DNA from: Gemmatimonadota bacterium
GTDB lineage: Bacteria; Gemmatimonadota; Gemmatimonadetes; Gemmatimonadales; GWC2-71-9
NCBI GenBank assembly: GCA_003222035.1
Contig: QHUS01000071.1
Coordinates: forward strand, 1-64,000
Length of the DNA: 64,000 nt
Reading direction: 5' to 3'
Under the pieces are notes generated by a model. That model saw only the letters and a program-made list of their open reading frames with translations. It did no database searches and had not been told where the DNA came from. Each line of letters opens with the position of its first letter. Position 1 is the first letter of the stretch. Shown one piece after another: positions 41,455 through 51,575 of this stretch. Made by a program: the position numbers and the translations under genes.

Positions 41455-42970
41455 CCGCCCACGCCGCGCGACCCACCGAGCGCCGCGGCGCCTCCCCCCT
41501 CGAGGCGACGGGGCTCGCCCCTCAGCGGACCGTCCACTGGAACCTTGGGCCCGCGGAGCTCTACGAGCAGGCCGTGCGGCGCGGCGAAGGGATGATCGCC
41601 GAAGGCGGCGCGTTCTGCGCAGTGACCGCCCCGCACACGGGACGCAGCCCCAACGACAAGTTCATCGTGCGGGAGCCCTCCTCGGCGACCGACATTGCGT
41701 GGGGCCGGGTGAATCAGCCCTTCGACGCGGGGCACTTCGATCGACTCAAAGCCTTCGTGCTGCAGCATTTGGGCGGACAAGAGCTGTTCGTGCGCGACGT
41801 CCCGCCCCCGCCGACCTCGCCGGCTTCGCGCCCGACTGGACGGTGCTCCACGCCCCCGAGCTCCACGCCGACCCGGCGACCCACGGCACCAGGTCCGGAA
41901 CGTTCGTAGTCATCCATTTCGGGCAGCGCACGGTGCTCCTCGGCGGCACCCGGTATGCTGGCGAGCTGAAGAAATCGGTGTTCACCGTCCTCAACTATGT
42001 GTTCCCGAAGCAGGGCGTCCTGCCCATGCACTGCTCGGCCAACCTGGGCCGGACTGGAGACGTCGCCCTGTTCTTCGGCCTGTCCGGCACCGGTAAGACC
42101 ACACTCTCCGCCGACCCCGACCGGGCGCTCATCGGGGACGACGAGCACGGCTGGTCGGACCAGGGAGTGTTCAACTTCGAGGGCGGGTGTTATGCCAAGG
42201 TGATCCGGCTGTCGAACGAGGGTGAGCCCGAAATCTTCGCGACCACGCGCATGTTCGGCACGGTGCTCGAGAACGTGGTCGTGGACCCGGAGACGCGGGC
42301 GATCGACCTCGACTCGGACCGGATTACAGAGAACACTCGCGCCTCGTACCCGATTCATTTCATCCCCAACCACGTGCCGGGCGGGATGGGCGGGCACCCA
42401 TCGCATATCCTGTTCCTGACCTGCGACGCCTACGGGATCATGCCCCCGATTGCCCGTCTGTCGCCCGCGCAGGCGATGTACCACTTCTTGTCCGGGTACA
42501 CCGCCAAGGTCGCCGGCACTGAGCGCGGCGTGACCGAGCCGAAGGCCACGTTCTCCACTTGCTTTGGCGCGCCCTTCCTCCCGCTGAGCGCCAACGCGTA
42601 CGCGTCGCTCCTCGGCAAAAAGATCGCCACCCACGGAGTGCAGTGCTGGCTCGTGAACACCGGGTGGACTGGCGGGCCCTACGGGGTCGGCCAGCGGATG
42701 CGCCTCGGCCTCACGCGCGCCATGGTGCGCGCCGCCCTCGCCGGGAAGCTCGACCGCATCCCGACGACCCCCGAGCCCGTGTTCGGTCTGGAGGTCCCCC
42801 TCCAGGTCGCCGGCGTGCCGGGGGACATGTTGCTGCCGCGGGGCACGTGGCGCGACACCACCGCCTACGACGCGCAGGCCGCCCGGCTGGCGCAGATGTT
42901 CCGGGACAACTTTGCCCAGTTCGAGGAGCAGGCGCACGCCGCGGTCCGCGAGGCGGGGCCCCGTATCTGA
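41451..42970 (+). pseudogene. pckA: Phosphoenolpyruvate carboxykinase (ATP), disrupted by internal deletion and frameshift
   Basis: N-terminal half [14 protein letters not shown]...GGQELFVRD (ORF from 41451) and C-terminal half [15 protein letters not shown]...[26 protein letters not shown] (ORF from 41699) are in different frames, junction 41799-41813. Confidence 0.88.
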
Positions 42971-42992
42971 CAGAGAGCGGACCCGACCGGAG

Positions 42993-43037
42993 GAGTCGCG
43001 AGTGAACTCGCGGCTCGGCGTCTGTCAGTGAACTGAC
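42993..43037 (+). promoter_or_regulatory. Two adjacent stem-loops, each with a TGAA loop, upstream of the HD-domain gene
   Basis: GAGTCGCGAG-TGAA-CTCGCGGCTC (42993-43016) and GTCAG-TGAA-CTGAC (43024-43037). Confidence 0.45.
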
Positions 43038-43040
43038 GCC

Positions 43041-44297
43041 GTGACCCGCTTCGAGGTCGTCCGCGACCCGCTCTGGAACAACATCCGGCTCGACCCCGAA
43101 GCACTGGCCGTGGTCGACACCCCCGCCGTGCAACGGCTGCGCTATGTCCGGCAGCTCGGCCACGCGTTTCTCGTGTACCCGGGCGCCACGCACAGCCGGT
43201 TCGAGCACGCGCTGGGCGCGTACCACCTGGCGCGCCGCGCCCTGTCGCAGCTCGAAGACGCGGGCGACGTCCATCTCGATTCCCGCGAGCGCCTCCGCCT
43301 GAGACTCGCGGCGCTGTTGCACGACGTCGGTCATTATCCCTTCTCTCATTCCCTCGAGGAAGCGGGCCTGCCGCACCACGAGCAGCTGGCGACACGCCAC
43401 CTGACGGGCGGCGAGCTCGCGCGCCGGCTCGCCGAGCTCGGCGTTCCGGCCGACGAGCTGCTGGCGTTGATCCAATCCCGGGCGCGCGAGCCCCTCGCCG
43501 GCCTCGTGTCGGGCTCGCTCGACGTGGACAAGCTCGACTACCTGTCGCGCGACGCCTGGATGTGCGGCGTGCCGTACGGGGTCATCGATGTGGACCGGCT
43601 GCTCACCTCCCTGACCGTCGCGGCGGGGCCCGATGGGCGTCCCGCGCTCGCACTCCACGAAAAAGGGCTGGCGGCGCTCGAGTCGCTGCTGTTCGCCAAG
43701 TACCAGATGTATCGCAACGTGTATTGGCACCACGCCGTGCGCAGCGCGACCGTCATGTTCAAACGCCTGGTCCGGCGCGCCATCGCCACGGGCACCGTGC
43801 AGCCGGAGACCATCGCGATCGCCACCGACGACGCCCTGATCCATGACCTCCTCCAGCAGGACGGGACCGGCCTGGCCCGTAGCCTGCGCGAGCGCCGCCT
43901 CGCCAAGCGGGCCCTCGACGTCCCGGCCACCGAGCTACCCGCGGAAACGCCGTCCTGGCCGTCGGACGATCCGGAGCTGCTGGAGCGCGTGGAAGAGCGG
44001 CTCGCGCGAGAGGTTCGGCTTGCGCCCGGAGAGTTGTTCCTCGACTTCCCCGCCAAGCCGGCCATGCTGGGGCTCGATCTGCCCCTCGTGAAGCGGGACG
44101 GCAGCGTCATCTGGCTCACGGGTGCGGAGGCGGCCGCGCACTTGGGGCTGCCCCGGGTGGCGGCCGAGCTGTATCGGTCAGCGCGCCGACTGCGGGTGTT
44201 CGTGCTGGGCGAAGCGCAGGTGGAAGCGAAGCGGATTGCGGAGCTGGTGATGATGCCGCGAGAAGCGGTGGTCGAGCACGTCGGCGCGGAGCGGTGA
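43041..44297 (+). CDS. HD domain phosphohydrolase (dNTPase/SpoT-like superfamily)
   Basis: VQRLRYVRQLGHAFLVYPGATHSRFEHALGAYHLAR, LLHDVGHYPFSHSLE, DVDKLDYLSRDAWMCGVPYG. Confidence 0.92.
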   Translation: MTRFEVVRDPLWNNIRLDPEALAVVDTPAVQRLRYVRQLGHAFLVYPGATHSRFEHALGAYHLARRALSQLEDAGDVHLDSRERLRLRLAALLHDVGHYPFSHSLEEAGLPHHEQLATRHLTGGELARRLAELGVPADELLALIQSRAREPLAGLVSGSLDVDKLDYLSRDAWMCGVPYGVIDVDRLLTSLTVAAGPDGRPALALHEKGLAALESLLFAKYQMYRNVYWHHAVRSATVMFKRLVRRAIATGTVQPETIAIATDDALIHDLLQQDGTGLARSLRERRLAKRALDVPATELPAETPSWPSDDPELLERVEERLAREVRLAPGELFLDFPAKPAMLGLDLPLVKRDGSVIWLTGAEAAAHLGLPRVAAELYRSARRLRVFVLGEAQVEAKRIAELVMMPREAVVEHVGAER

Positions 44298-44323
44298 GCG
44301 ATACGGCTCAGCGCTCACCGCTC
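44289..44323. terminator. Perfect 12-bp stem-loop between convergent HD-domain and PP2C genes
   Basis: GAGCGGTGAGCG-atacggctcag-CGCTCACCGCTC; heptad-like GAGCGGT/GAGCGAT and GCTCACC/GCTCACC words. Confidence 0.7.
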
Positions 44324-44325
44324 AC

Positions 44326-45108
44326 CTACCTTCCGACTCCCGGCTGTGTGACCTGCGTGCCGTCGCCCACGAGGGCATCGACGGAGTCGATCCGAATGAT
44401 GATCGCCGTGATGTTGTCGAGCCCCCCGTGCCGATTCGCCTCGGTGATCAGGTCATCCACCTGATTCTGGGGCATCCGGTCGCCCCCGAGCAGCTCCTCG
44501 AGCTGGGGATCCTCGAGCATCCCGGTCAAGCCGTCCGACGCGAGGAGAAACCGATCGTCCGGCTTGACCGTGCCGAGGTAGACGTCCGGCATCACATCGC
44601 TGTTCGCCCCGACGCAGCGGGTGATCACATTGGAGTACGGATGTGAGCGCGCCTGCTCCGGCGTGAGATAGCCCGCGTCGACCTGCTCCTGCACGTACGA
44701 ATGATCCTTGGTGAGCTGGATCAGTTTTTGATCGCGATGGAGGTACGCACGGCTGTCCCCAACCTGCCCGATCAGAAACCGCGTGTCGTAGAGTACCAAG
44801 GCCGTGACCGTCGTCCCCATGCCCCGCTTGTCGTGCTCGGTGAGCGTGCGTTGAAAGATCGCGCCGTTCGCCGCCCGGATCGCCGTGCGCATCCGGTCGG
44901 CAACCTGATCATCGGTGAGGCCCTTCAGGGATCCGAGCTCGCGTGCCACGAAGCGAACCGCCATCTCGCTCGCGACTTCACCCGCGGCATGCCCCCCCAT
45001 CCCGTCGGCCACGACAAAGATTCCCCGGTCAGGCACCATGAGAAAGTTGTCCTCGTTCCCCGAGCGGATGATCCCGACGTCAGTACGACCGGCGCAGGTG
45101 ATGTGCAC
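44326..45108 (-). CDS. PP2C-family Ser/Thr protein phosphatase
   Basis: VADGMGGHAAGEVAS, GTTVTALVL, GQVGDSRAYLHR, LLASDGLTGML, GGLDNITAIIIRI. Confidence 0.95.
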   Translation of the reverse strand: MHITCAGRTDVGIIRSGNEDNFLMVPDRGIFVVADGMGGHAAGEVASEMAVRFVARELGSLKGLTDDQVADRMRTAIRAANGAIFQRTLTEHDKRGMGTTVTALVLYDTRFLIGQVGDSRAYLHRDQKLIQLTKDHSYVQEQVDAGYLTPEQARSHPYSNVITRCVGANSDVMPDVYLGTVKPDDRFLLASDGLTGMLEDPQLEELLGGDRMPQNQVDDLITEANRHGGLDNITAIIIRIDSVDALVGDGTQVTQPGVGR

Positions 45109-45117
45109 GGGACTGCG

Positions 45118-46542
45118 CTAGGCCAGGAGCCGGCGGATGAGGGCGACGGCGGCTCCGCCCGCGAGCACCAGTATCACGGCGCTGCTGCCGCAGCCTTTGC
45201 CCTTCTTGGGCGGGGGCTGTTGCGCCACTGGGCGCTTCGTGCCGGGCTTCACGCTCGGCCGGGCGGGTGCGGGTTTGCCGCGCGGGGCCCCTGCTCCGCC
45301 GGGCGACGGCGCTGGGCGGCCAGGGGGCGGGGGGGGGGGCGGGGGCGGGGTCCGGACAGGCTGAGCGGCGGAGGCAGGCGGTGCGGTTGGCCTCATTGAA
45401 TGCGGAGTCTTGAGCACCTGGGTGCCGCCGCCGATCGTGACGCCGTGCGCCTCGTCGGTCGGCTCGAAGACGAGCTGTACGTCTCCGAACCGGACCATCG
45501 CCCCTGGGGCAAGCGGGGCCTCTCCCTTTATGCGCTCGCCGTCCACGAACGTCCCGTTGGTAGAATCCAGGTCCACGAGCACCCAAATCCCTTCGCGACG
45601 TTGCAGCTTCCCATGGGTCGTGGATACCGACGCATCCGGGACCACGAGATCGTTGTAATCGGCCCGCCCGATGTTTACGACGGGCGTGCGCACCGAGAAG
45701 CGCTGACCGGCCAGGACGCCGTTCCGCACCAGGAAGCTCGCTAGCGCCCCGCTCGGCGCTCCCGCAGGCTTTGGGAGGGGAGAAGGCTGGGGGGGCTGAG
45801 GGGGCGCAACCGATTCGATCCCGTGAAGGGTGTGTCTGAGACGCTCGGCGGCGCCAGGCGGAGGCGCCGGATGGCCCGAGACTGATGAGGGCGGGGGCGC
45901 GGCCTGCGGCGGGCTGGCGGCCGGCCCCTCGGAAGGGGGGGGAGCCGCCACCGCCGGCGCATCCGCGTAGAAGCGGAACTGCTCGTCGCCCAAGCGGATC
46001 ACGTCCGCCCGTGCCAGGATTCGGATCTCGGCGTGCCGTCGTGAAACGTCCTCCCCCGGCACGACCACGTCGCAGCCAGCCTCCCGCCCGAACACCAGCG
46101 ACGCACCCGCGATCACGTACTCGCGCCCGTCCATGAGGCTCACCACCCGGCCTCCCGTCGTGCCGACCGCGCCCTGCCCGCCTGGCCTGGCGGGCCCAGC
46201 CCCCGGCCCTGTCCCCGTCGTGGGAGCGAATGACTTCATAAACTGCGTGCTCCCCGACCGCCGTTCGTCGACATACGTCAGCTCGTTGCCCCCGATGTCG
46301 ATCTTGTCGCCGTGCAAGAGGGGTGTCGGCTCGGCGCCGAGCCTGACGCCGTTGATGAGGATCTCCGCCGCGGGGGTTGCCTTTCGGATGATGACCTGCC
46401 CGTCGGACTGTCCCTGCAGCACGGCGTGGCGCGGCAAGACGCCCGGTCCAGCGATGGTGATCGCGCAGGCGGGGTCGCTGCCGAGCGATGCCTCGCCCAC
46501 CTGGATGCTGAACTTCTTGCCGCCGAGTTCGAACAACGCCAT
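45118..46542 (-). CDS. Multi-FHA domain protein with Pro-rich linker and C-terminal TM anchor
   Basis: Three FHA-like segments; best VVNIGRADYNDLVVPDASVSTTHGKLQRREGIWVLVDLDSTNGTFVDGERI; tail SSAVILVLAGGAAVALIRRLLA. Confidence 0.85.
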   Translation of the reverse strand: MALFELGGKKFSIQVGEASLGSDPACAITIAGPGVLPRHAVLQGQSDGQVIIRKATPAAEILINGVRLGAEPTPLLHGDKIDIGGNELTYVDERRSGSTQFMKSFAPTTGTGPGAGPARPGGQGAVGTTGGRVVSLMDGREYVIAGASLVFGREAGCDVVVPGEDVSRRHAEIRILARADVIRLGDEQFRFYADAPAVAAPPPSEGPAASPPQAAPPPSSVSGHPAPPPGAAERLRHTLHGIESVAPPQPPQPSPLPKPAGAPSGALASFLVRNGVLAGQRFSVRTPVVNIGRADYNDLVVPDASVSTTHGKLQRREGIWVLVDLDSTNGTFVDGERIKGEAPLAPGAMVRFGDVQLVFEPTDEAHGVTIGGGTQVLKTPHSMRPTAPPASAAQPVRTPPPPPPPPPGRPAPSPGGAGAPRGKPAPARPSVKPGTKRPVAQQPPPKKGKGCGSSAVILVLAGGAAVALIRRLLA

Positions 46543-46620
46543 CTATGGAGAGTCCCTCGAGCCGGAAAAGACAGCGCCGGAAGTTACGCCCGATCGTGTA
46601 ACCGCGCAAGCAAACACGCT

Positions 46621-47691
46621 TTACGCGATGTTCACCGGCTCCTCCCGTCCCACCAGTCCGCGCCGCATCCAGTACCAGAACAGGAGCGACCCGGCTATCA
46701 CGGTTGCGTAGCTGTTGATGAAGCGCCAGATCAGCGCGTACGTCGGCAGCTGCGACGGCCCGACGTAGATCTGCATGACGGCCGCAGAGAGCAATTCGGC
46801 GAGACCGGCCGATCCCGGCGTGGGTGCGAAATAGAGCAGGAATGTGATGAACGTCTGCAGGAGCAGGATGTCGACGAAGTTGGCGGGGATACCGAGCGCG
46901 CGCAGGGCAACGTACCCGGCGAGCAGCTTGTTCGCGTGCGACGGCGCCGACAACAGGACCGCCCAGAACAGGGCCAGCCAGCCTTTCGGGTTTCCGAATG
47001 TCACCATGCATGCGTGGGCCCGGTCGATCCCGTCGCGCAGCTGCTCGATCCGGGCCGCGATGCGGTGACTCCTGCGCTCGAGCCGGCCTGCCAGCCATTG
47101 GACCGCATCGCGCAGCCAGGCAGGTGACACCATCGCGACGAGCATGAGGACGCCCAGGACGCCGAAGATCGTGAGACTGGTGCGGAACAATCCGTAGTAC
47201 GTGATGCCGAGGACAACGTTGTGCTGCGCGAGTGACTTGCCGGCGCCAAGGTAGATCGCGAGCGGCCCGGCGACGGCGAAGAACACGACCGTGGCGACGA
47301 ATGTCATGAACGTCGACGTCATGGCTTCGGGGAGCCGCACGCCCGCGCGACCCATGACCCACATCATGGTGGGCCCCGCGCCCGACTGGAATGGTGTCAA
47401 GTACGCCGCCCACGCGCTCATCCCGCCGGCAACGATCATGTCGCGCAGCCGCACACCGGGATGCACATGTCGCGCAACGACCCATAGGCGGGTGCCCCCG
47501 CCGAACCAGTCCATGGAGGCGAGACCCAACCCCACAACCATCCACCCCCACTGGAGATGGAGCAACGCCCGCGCGACTGTCTGGACGTTCTCGCCGTAGA
47601 CCGCGAGCACTACGACCACACCGGCCAGCGAGATGACCGCGAAGAGCTCCAGCCCGCGGCGCAGCAGGCGTGGGGTGAGGGCCATGGCCAT
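46621..47691 (-). CDS. Lysylphosphatidylglycerol synthase TM region/UPF0104 (YbhN-like) membrane protein
   Basis: Multiple TM helices; TPFQSGAGPTMMWVMGRAGV, APTPGSAGLAELL. Confidence 0.82.
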   Translation of the reverse strand: MAMALTPRLLRRGLELFAVISLAGVVVVLAVYGENVQTVARALLHLQWGWMVVGLGLASMDWFGGGTRLWVVARHVHPGVRLRDMIVAGGMSAWAAYLTPFQSGAGPTMMWVMGRAGVRLPEAMTSTFMTFVATVVFFAVAGPLAIYLGAGKSLAQHNVVLGITYYGLFRTSLTIFGVLGVLMLVAMVSPAWLRDAVQWLAGRLERRSHRIAARIEQLRDGIDRAHACMVTFGNPKGWLALFWAVLLSAPSHANKLLAGYVALRALGIPANFVDILLLQTFITFLLYFAPTPGSAGLAELLSAAVMQIYVGPSQLPTYALIWRFINSYATVIAGSLLFWYWMRRGLVGREEPVNIA

Positions 47692-47695
47692 GTGT

Positions 47696-47793
47696 CTGGG
47701 CAAGGTACGGGTGCTCGGTACTGGGTGCTAGGTGCTGGTAGCTCCGCCGATGGCCCAGCACACAGGACCCGTCACCCAGCACCTATTAGTTTA
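47696..47793. repeat. Inverted heptad-word element between divergent YbhN-like gene and uvrA
   Basis: AGGTACG GGTGCTC GGTACTG GGTGCTA GGTGCTG ... GGCCCAG CACACAG GACCCGT CACCCAG CACCTAT; shares GGTACTGGGTGCTAGGT (47717-47733) with 19531-19547. Confidence 0.75.
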
Positions 47794-47800
47794 AAGGGTT

Positions 47801-50605
47801 ATGCCCCGCTCTCCCGACCGTGTGCTCATCCGCAACGCGCGGCAACACAACCTCAAGGGCATTACCGTGGCGCTGCCTCGTGGCGCCCTCTCGGTGGTGA
47901 CCGGGCCGTCGGGGTCCGGGAAGAGCACCCTGGCGTTCGACACCCTGTATGCCGAAGGCCAGCGCCGCTACATCGAGTCCCTGTCGACCTACGCGAAACA
48001 GTTCCTCGAACGGATGCCGAAGCCGCTGGTGGACGGGATCGAGGGGATCTCGCCAGCGGTGGCCATAGAGCAGAAGAATCCCACCACGAGCAGTCGCTCG
48101 ACCGTGGGCACGGCCACCGAGATCTACGACTTCCTGCGTCTCCTCTGGGCGCGCGTTGGCATCCAGCACTGCGTGGAGTGCGGTCACGTGGTCAAGGCCG
48201 ACACCGTGCAGGAGGTGGTGGACGAGCTCGTGGGAGCGGGAAGCGGGGGGCAGTCCCAACCGGTGCTGGTCACGTTCCCACTGCCGGCGAGCGCGCATCG
48301 TCCCGATGTCGAAGTCGCCGCGCAGCTCCGTGCCGTCGGCTTCGTGCGGGCGCAGATCGACGGCACACTGATGCGGCTCGATCCGCCGGATGCCGAGCAA
48401 CGCGTGCGACAGGCTGAGGAAGTGCTGGTGGTCGTGGACCGGCTGCCGGCGTTGGAAGGGAATCGCGGGCGCCTGGCGGACGCGATCGCCACGGCATTCA
48501 ACGAGGGTGAGGGCGTGGCGGTCGCGCTCGAGAACGGCGACCGCCGGCGCTTTTCGGCACACCCCACCTGCTCCAATTGCGGCACGCCGGCGCCCGGCCT
48601 CACGCCGATCCTGTTTTCGTTCAACCATCCCCGAGGCGCGTGCCCTGGCTGCAACGGCTTCGGAGCAGTCCTCGAGTACGACGAGTCGCTCATCGTGCCC
48701 GATTCCAGGAAGAGCCTCGCGCAAGGTGCGCTCGATCCCTGGACCAAGCCGCGCTACGAGGGCCGTCGCCGCATCCTGCGTGAGACCGCCCGGGCGAAGG
48801 GGATCCCGCTCGACCTGCGGTGGCGGGATCTGAGCGACAAGGCCCGGCATTTCCTCCTCAACGGCGCCAGTGGCCGATTCCTCGGCCTGCTGCCGTTCTT
48901 GCAACGCCTCGAGGCCAAACGGTACAAGCAGTACATCCGCGTCTTCCTCCGGCAATACCAGCTCGCGAAAACCTGTCCGGCCTGCGGCGGCGCGCGCCTC
49001 AAGCCGGAGGCGCTGGCTGTCCGCGTGGGCGGCCGGACCATCGCCGACGTCGCCGCCCTGACGGCCGGCGCCGTAAGCGATTGGATCGCGCACCTCGAGC
49101 TCGCGCCATTCCGGCGCGCAGTGGCCGTGCACATCTTCGACGAGCTCGCCGCCCGGGTCTCGTTCGTGAACGACGTAGGGCTGGGGTACCTCACCCTCGA
49201 CCGGCTCACGCGCACTCTGTCGGGGGGAGAGGCGCAGCGCATCGCCCTCTCCAACGCGCTCGGAGCCCACCTGGTCGACACACTGTATGTGCTGGACGAG
49301 CCGACCATCGGCCTGCATCCCGCCGACACGGGTCGGTTGCTGGGTCTGCTGCGGCGGCTCGCGGACGGCGGCAATACCGTGGTGGTAGTCGAGCACGACC
49401 CGGCCGCGATGCAGGCCGCCGACTGGATGGTGGAGCTGGGGCCCGGGAGCGGCGAGGCGGGTGGCACGCTCGTCTACCAGGGGCCCGCTGCGGGGGTTCG
49501 GGCTGCCGGGACCCTCACCGGACAATACTTGGCAGGTGAAAAGTGCATCGGGGTGCCGTCGGCGCGGCGGCCCGCCCGGCGCTGGCTCGGTGTCACAGGT
49601 GCGCGCCTGCACAACCTCAAGGGCGTCGACGCCCGCATCCCGCTCGGTACCCTCACCGCCGTCACCGGCGTCTCGGGATCCGGCAAGTCGACGCTCGTAC
49701 ACGACGTCTTGTTCCGGCAGCTCGAATCGCGTCTCCAGGGAGGCCACACCGCCAAGCAACATCTGGGCGAGCCGGTGGGCGAGGTGCGGGCGCTCGATGG
49801 TTGGGAGGCGATCGCGGACGTCGTCCTCGTCGACCAGACCCCGATCGGTCGCACCCCACGTTCGAACCCCGTGACCTACATCAAAGCGTTCGACGAGTTG
49901 CGCGCGTTGTTCGCGGCCGAGCCGCTGGCGCGCGCGCGGGGATTCACGCCGAGCACCTTCTCGTTCAACGTCGCCGGGGGACGGTGTGAGGCGTGCGAGG
50001 GCGCGGGACACGTGCTGGTCGAGATGGTGTTCCTGGCGAACGTCTTCGTGCCGTGCGACATCTGCGCGGGTCGCCGCTTCAAGCGGGAGGTGCTAGAGGT
50101 GAAGCTCGGCGGCAGCTCGATTCACGACGTGCTGCAGTGGACGGTCGACCACGCGCTGCAGCGGTTTCACCGCCAGCCCCGACTGGCCCGCGCCCTGTGG
50201 CACCTGCAGCAGGTCGGCCTCGGCTACCTGCGGCTCGGCCAGCCCGCGACGACGCTGTCCGGCGGCGAAGCGCAGCGCCTCAAGATCGCCCGCGAGCTGG
50301 CGCTCGCCGGCGGCAGGGGCCGCACCGGACGCAAACTCTACATCCTCGACGAGCCGACGACGGGCCTCCATCTCGACGACGTCCGCACGCTGTGCCGCGT
50401 GCTCGATCGGCTCGTGGACGCCGGGCACACGGTCCTCGTGATCGAGCATCACCTCGACGTGATCAAGCGAGCGGACTGGGTCATCGAGATGGGTCCCGGC
50501 GCGGGCGACGCCGGCGGGTGTGTGGTCGCTCAGGGTACTCCAGAGGACGTGGCCCGTGTCGCGGAATCCACCACCGGGCGGTACCTGCAAGATCTCCTGT
50601 CTTGA
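47801..50605 (+). CDS. uvrA: Excinuclease ABC subunit UvrA
   Basis: TGPSGSGKSTLAFDTLYAEGQRRYIESLSTYAKQFLERM, two ABC signatures (LSGGEAQRI, LSGGEAQRL), Zn-finger Cys motifs. Confidence 0.96.
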   Translation: MPRSPDRVLIRNARQHNLKGITVALPRGALSVVTGPSGSGKSTLAFDTLYAEGQRRYIESLSTYAKQFLERMPKPLVDGIEGISPAVAIEQKNPTTSSRSTVGTATEIYDFLRLLWARVGIQHCVECGHVVKADTVQEVVDELVGAGSGGQSQPVLVTFPLPASAHRPDVEVAAQLRAVGFVRAQIDGTLMRLDPPDAEQRVRQAEEVLVVVDRLPALEGNRGRLADAIATAFNEGEGVAVALENGDRRRFSAHPTCSNCGTPAPGLTPILFSFNHPRGACPGCNGFGAVLEYDESLIVPDSRKSLAQGALDPWTKPRYEGRRRILRETARAKGIPLDLRWRDLSDKARHFLLNGASGRFLGLLPFLQRLEAKRYKQYIRVFLRQYQLAKTCPACGGARLKPEALAVRVGGRTIADVAALTAGAVSDWIAHLELAPFRRAVAVHIFDELAARVSFVNDVGLGYLTLDRLTRTLSGGEAQRIALSNALGAHLVDTLYVLDEPTIGLHPADTGRLLGLLRRLADGGNTVVVVEHDPAAMQAADWMVELGPGSGEAGGTLVYQGPAAGVRAAGTLTGQYLAGEKCIGVPSARRPARRWLGVTGARLHNLKGVDARIPLGTLTAVTGVSGSGKSTLVHDVLFRQLESRLQGGHTAKQHLGEPVGEVRALDGWEAIADVVLVDQTPIGRTPRSNPVTYIKAFDELRALFAAEPLARARGFTPSTFSFNVAGGRCEACEGAGHVLVEMVFLANVFVPCDICAGRRFKREVLEVKLGGSSIHDVLQWTVDHALQRFHRQPRLARALWHLQQVGLGYLRLGQPATTLSGGEAQRLKIARELALAGGRGRTGRKLYILDEPTTGLHLDDVRTLCRVLDRLVDAGHTVLVIEHHLDVIKRADWVIEMGPGAGDAGGCVVAQGTPEDVARVAESTTGRYLQDLLS

Positions 50606-51510
50606 CTCGCCGCCAGGCCGACCTCGCGCTGCTGCTCGCGACCGCGTTGTGGGGCACGAGCTTCGTCGCGGTCAAGACCGCCCTCGCCGATGCAACGCCC
50701 TTCGCCTTCCTGACGGTGCGGTTTGGCGTCGCCGCCCTGGTGCTCCTGCCGGGAACGCGTCTCACTCCAGCCCCCGCCGGCCGCGAGCTGTGGGGAGGCC
50801 TCCTGCTCGGCGCACTCGTCGCCGTCGGGTTCCTGGCGCAAACGGCGGGGCTGGTGATCACGACGCCGTCGCGCTCGGCGTTCATCGTGGCCGCGTCTTC
50901 GGTGCTCGCCCCCGTCATCGCGCTGGGGCTCCGGAGCGAGCGGCCCGGCTCGCTGACGGTCGCGGCGCTGCTCCTCGCCACACTCGGGATCTACCTTCTG
51001 ACGGCACCCGACGCCGGGGGCCTGAATCGCGGCGATCTGCTGACGCTCATCTGCGCCGCCTGTTTCGGTGGGCAGATCGTCGCGGTGACGGAGCTGACGA
51101 AGCAATACGACCCGCGCCGCCTGGTGTTCGTGCAGGTTGCCGCTACCGCCGTGGTCGCTGCGCTCGCCGCCATGCTGCTCGAGCGCCCGCGCATCGTCTG
51201 GACCCCGCGCTTCCTCGGCTCGCTCGGCTACACCGTGGCATTCGCGAGCACGATCTGCTTCCTGCTGCAGATGCGGGCCCAGCGCGCGATGTCCATCGCG
51301 CGCGCCGCGCTGATCTTTTGTTTCGAGCCGCTGTTCGCAGCCGTGACTGCGTGGCTGGTGCTGGGCGAGCGCCTGTCGCTCGTGCAGTGGGCCGGCGGTG
51401 CCTTGATTCTGGTCGGGATGGTGTTGCCGGAACTGCCGGGAGCGTCAGCCGTTGGCCGTGATCGATCATCCCTTCCTTCGGGGACCTCGCGCACAACAGA
51501 TGACGGATGA
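50602..51510 (+). CDS. EamA/DMT family transporter
   Basis: ADLALLLATALWGTSFVAVKTAL; paired EamA repeats; TTG start overlapping the uvrA stop. Confidence 0.88.
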   Translation: MTRRQADLALLLATALWGTSFVAVKTALADATPFAFLTVRFGVAALVLLPGTRLTPAPAGRELWGGLLLGALVAVGFLAQTAGLVITTPSRSAFIVAASSVLAPVIALGLRSERPGSLTVAALLLATLGIYLLTAPDAGGLNRGDLLTLICAACFGGQIVAVTELTKQYDPRRLVFVQVAATAVVAALAAMLLERPRIVWTPRFLGSLGYTVAFASTICFLLQMRAQRAMSIARAALIFCFEPLFAAVTAWLVLGERLSLVQWAGGALILVGMVLPELPGASAVGRDRSSLPSGTSRTTDDG

Positions 51511-51549
51511 CCGAAGACAGACGATGGCTCACGGTTGAAGTCATCCGTC
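51502..51549. repeat. Heptad-like inverted repeat upstream of tRNA-Asn
   Basis: GACGGATGAC (51502-51511) pairs perfectly with GTCATCCGTC (51540-51549); words ATGACGG ATGACCG AAGACAG. Confidence 0.5.
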
Positions 51550-51575
51550 TAGTACGCGATATTTGTCCCGCGCAT

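Noticed and set aside
45323-45350. G-rich run opposite the FHA gene (poly-Pro codons)
   Set aside because: The G-runs are on the non-coding strand and are explained by the Pro-rich linker; less compelling than the sense-strand motif at 24352-24374.
49993-50601. Upstream extension of the EamA transporter ORF
   Set aside because: Overlaps uvrA out of frame; transporter sequence starts at the TTG overlapping the uvrA stop.
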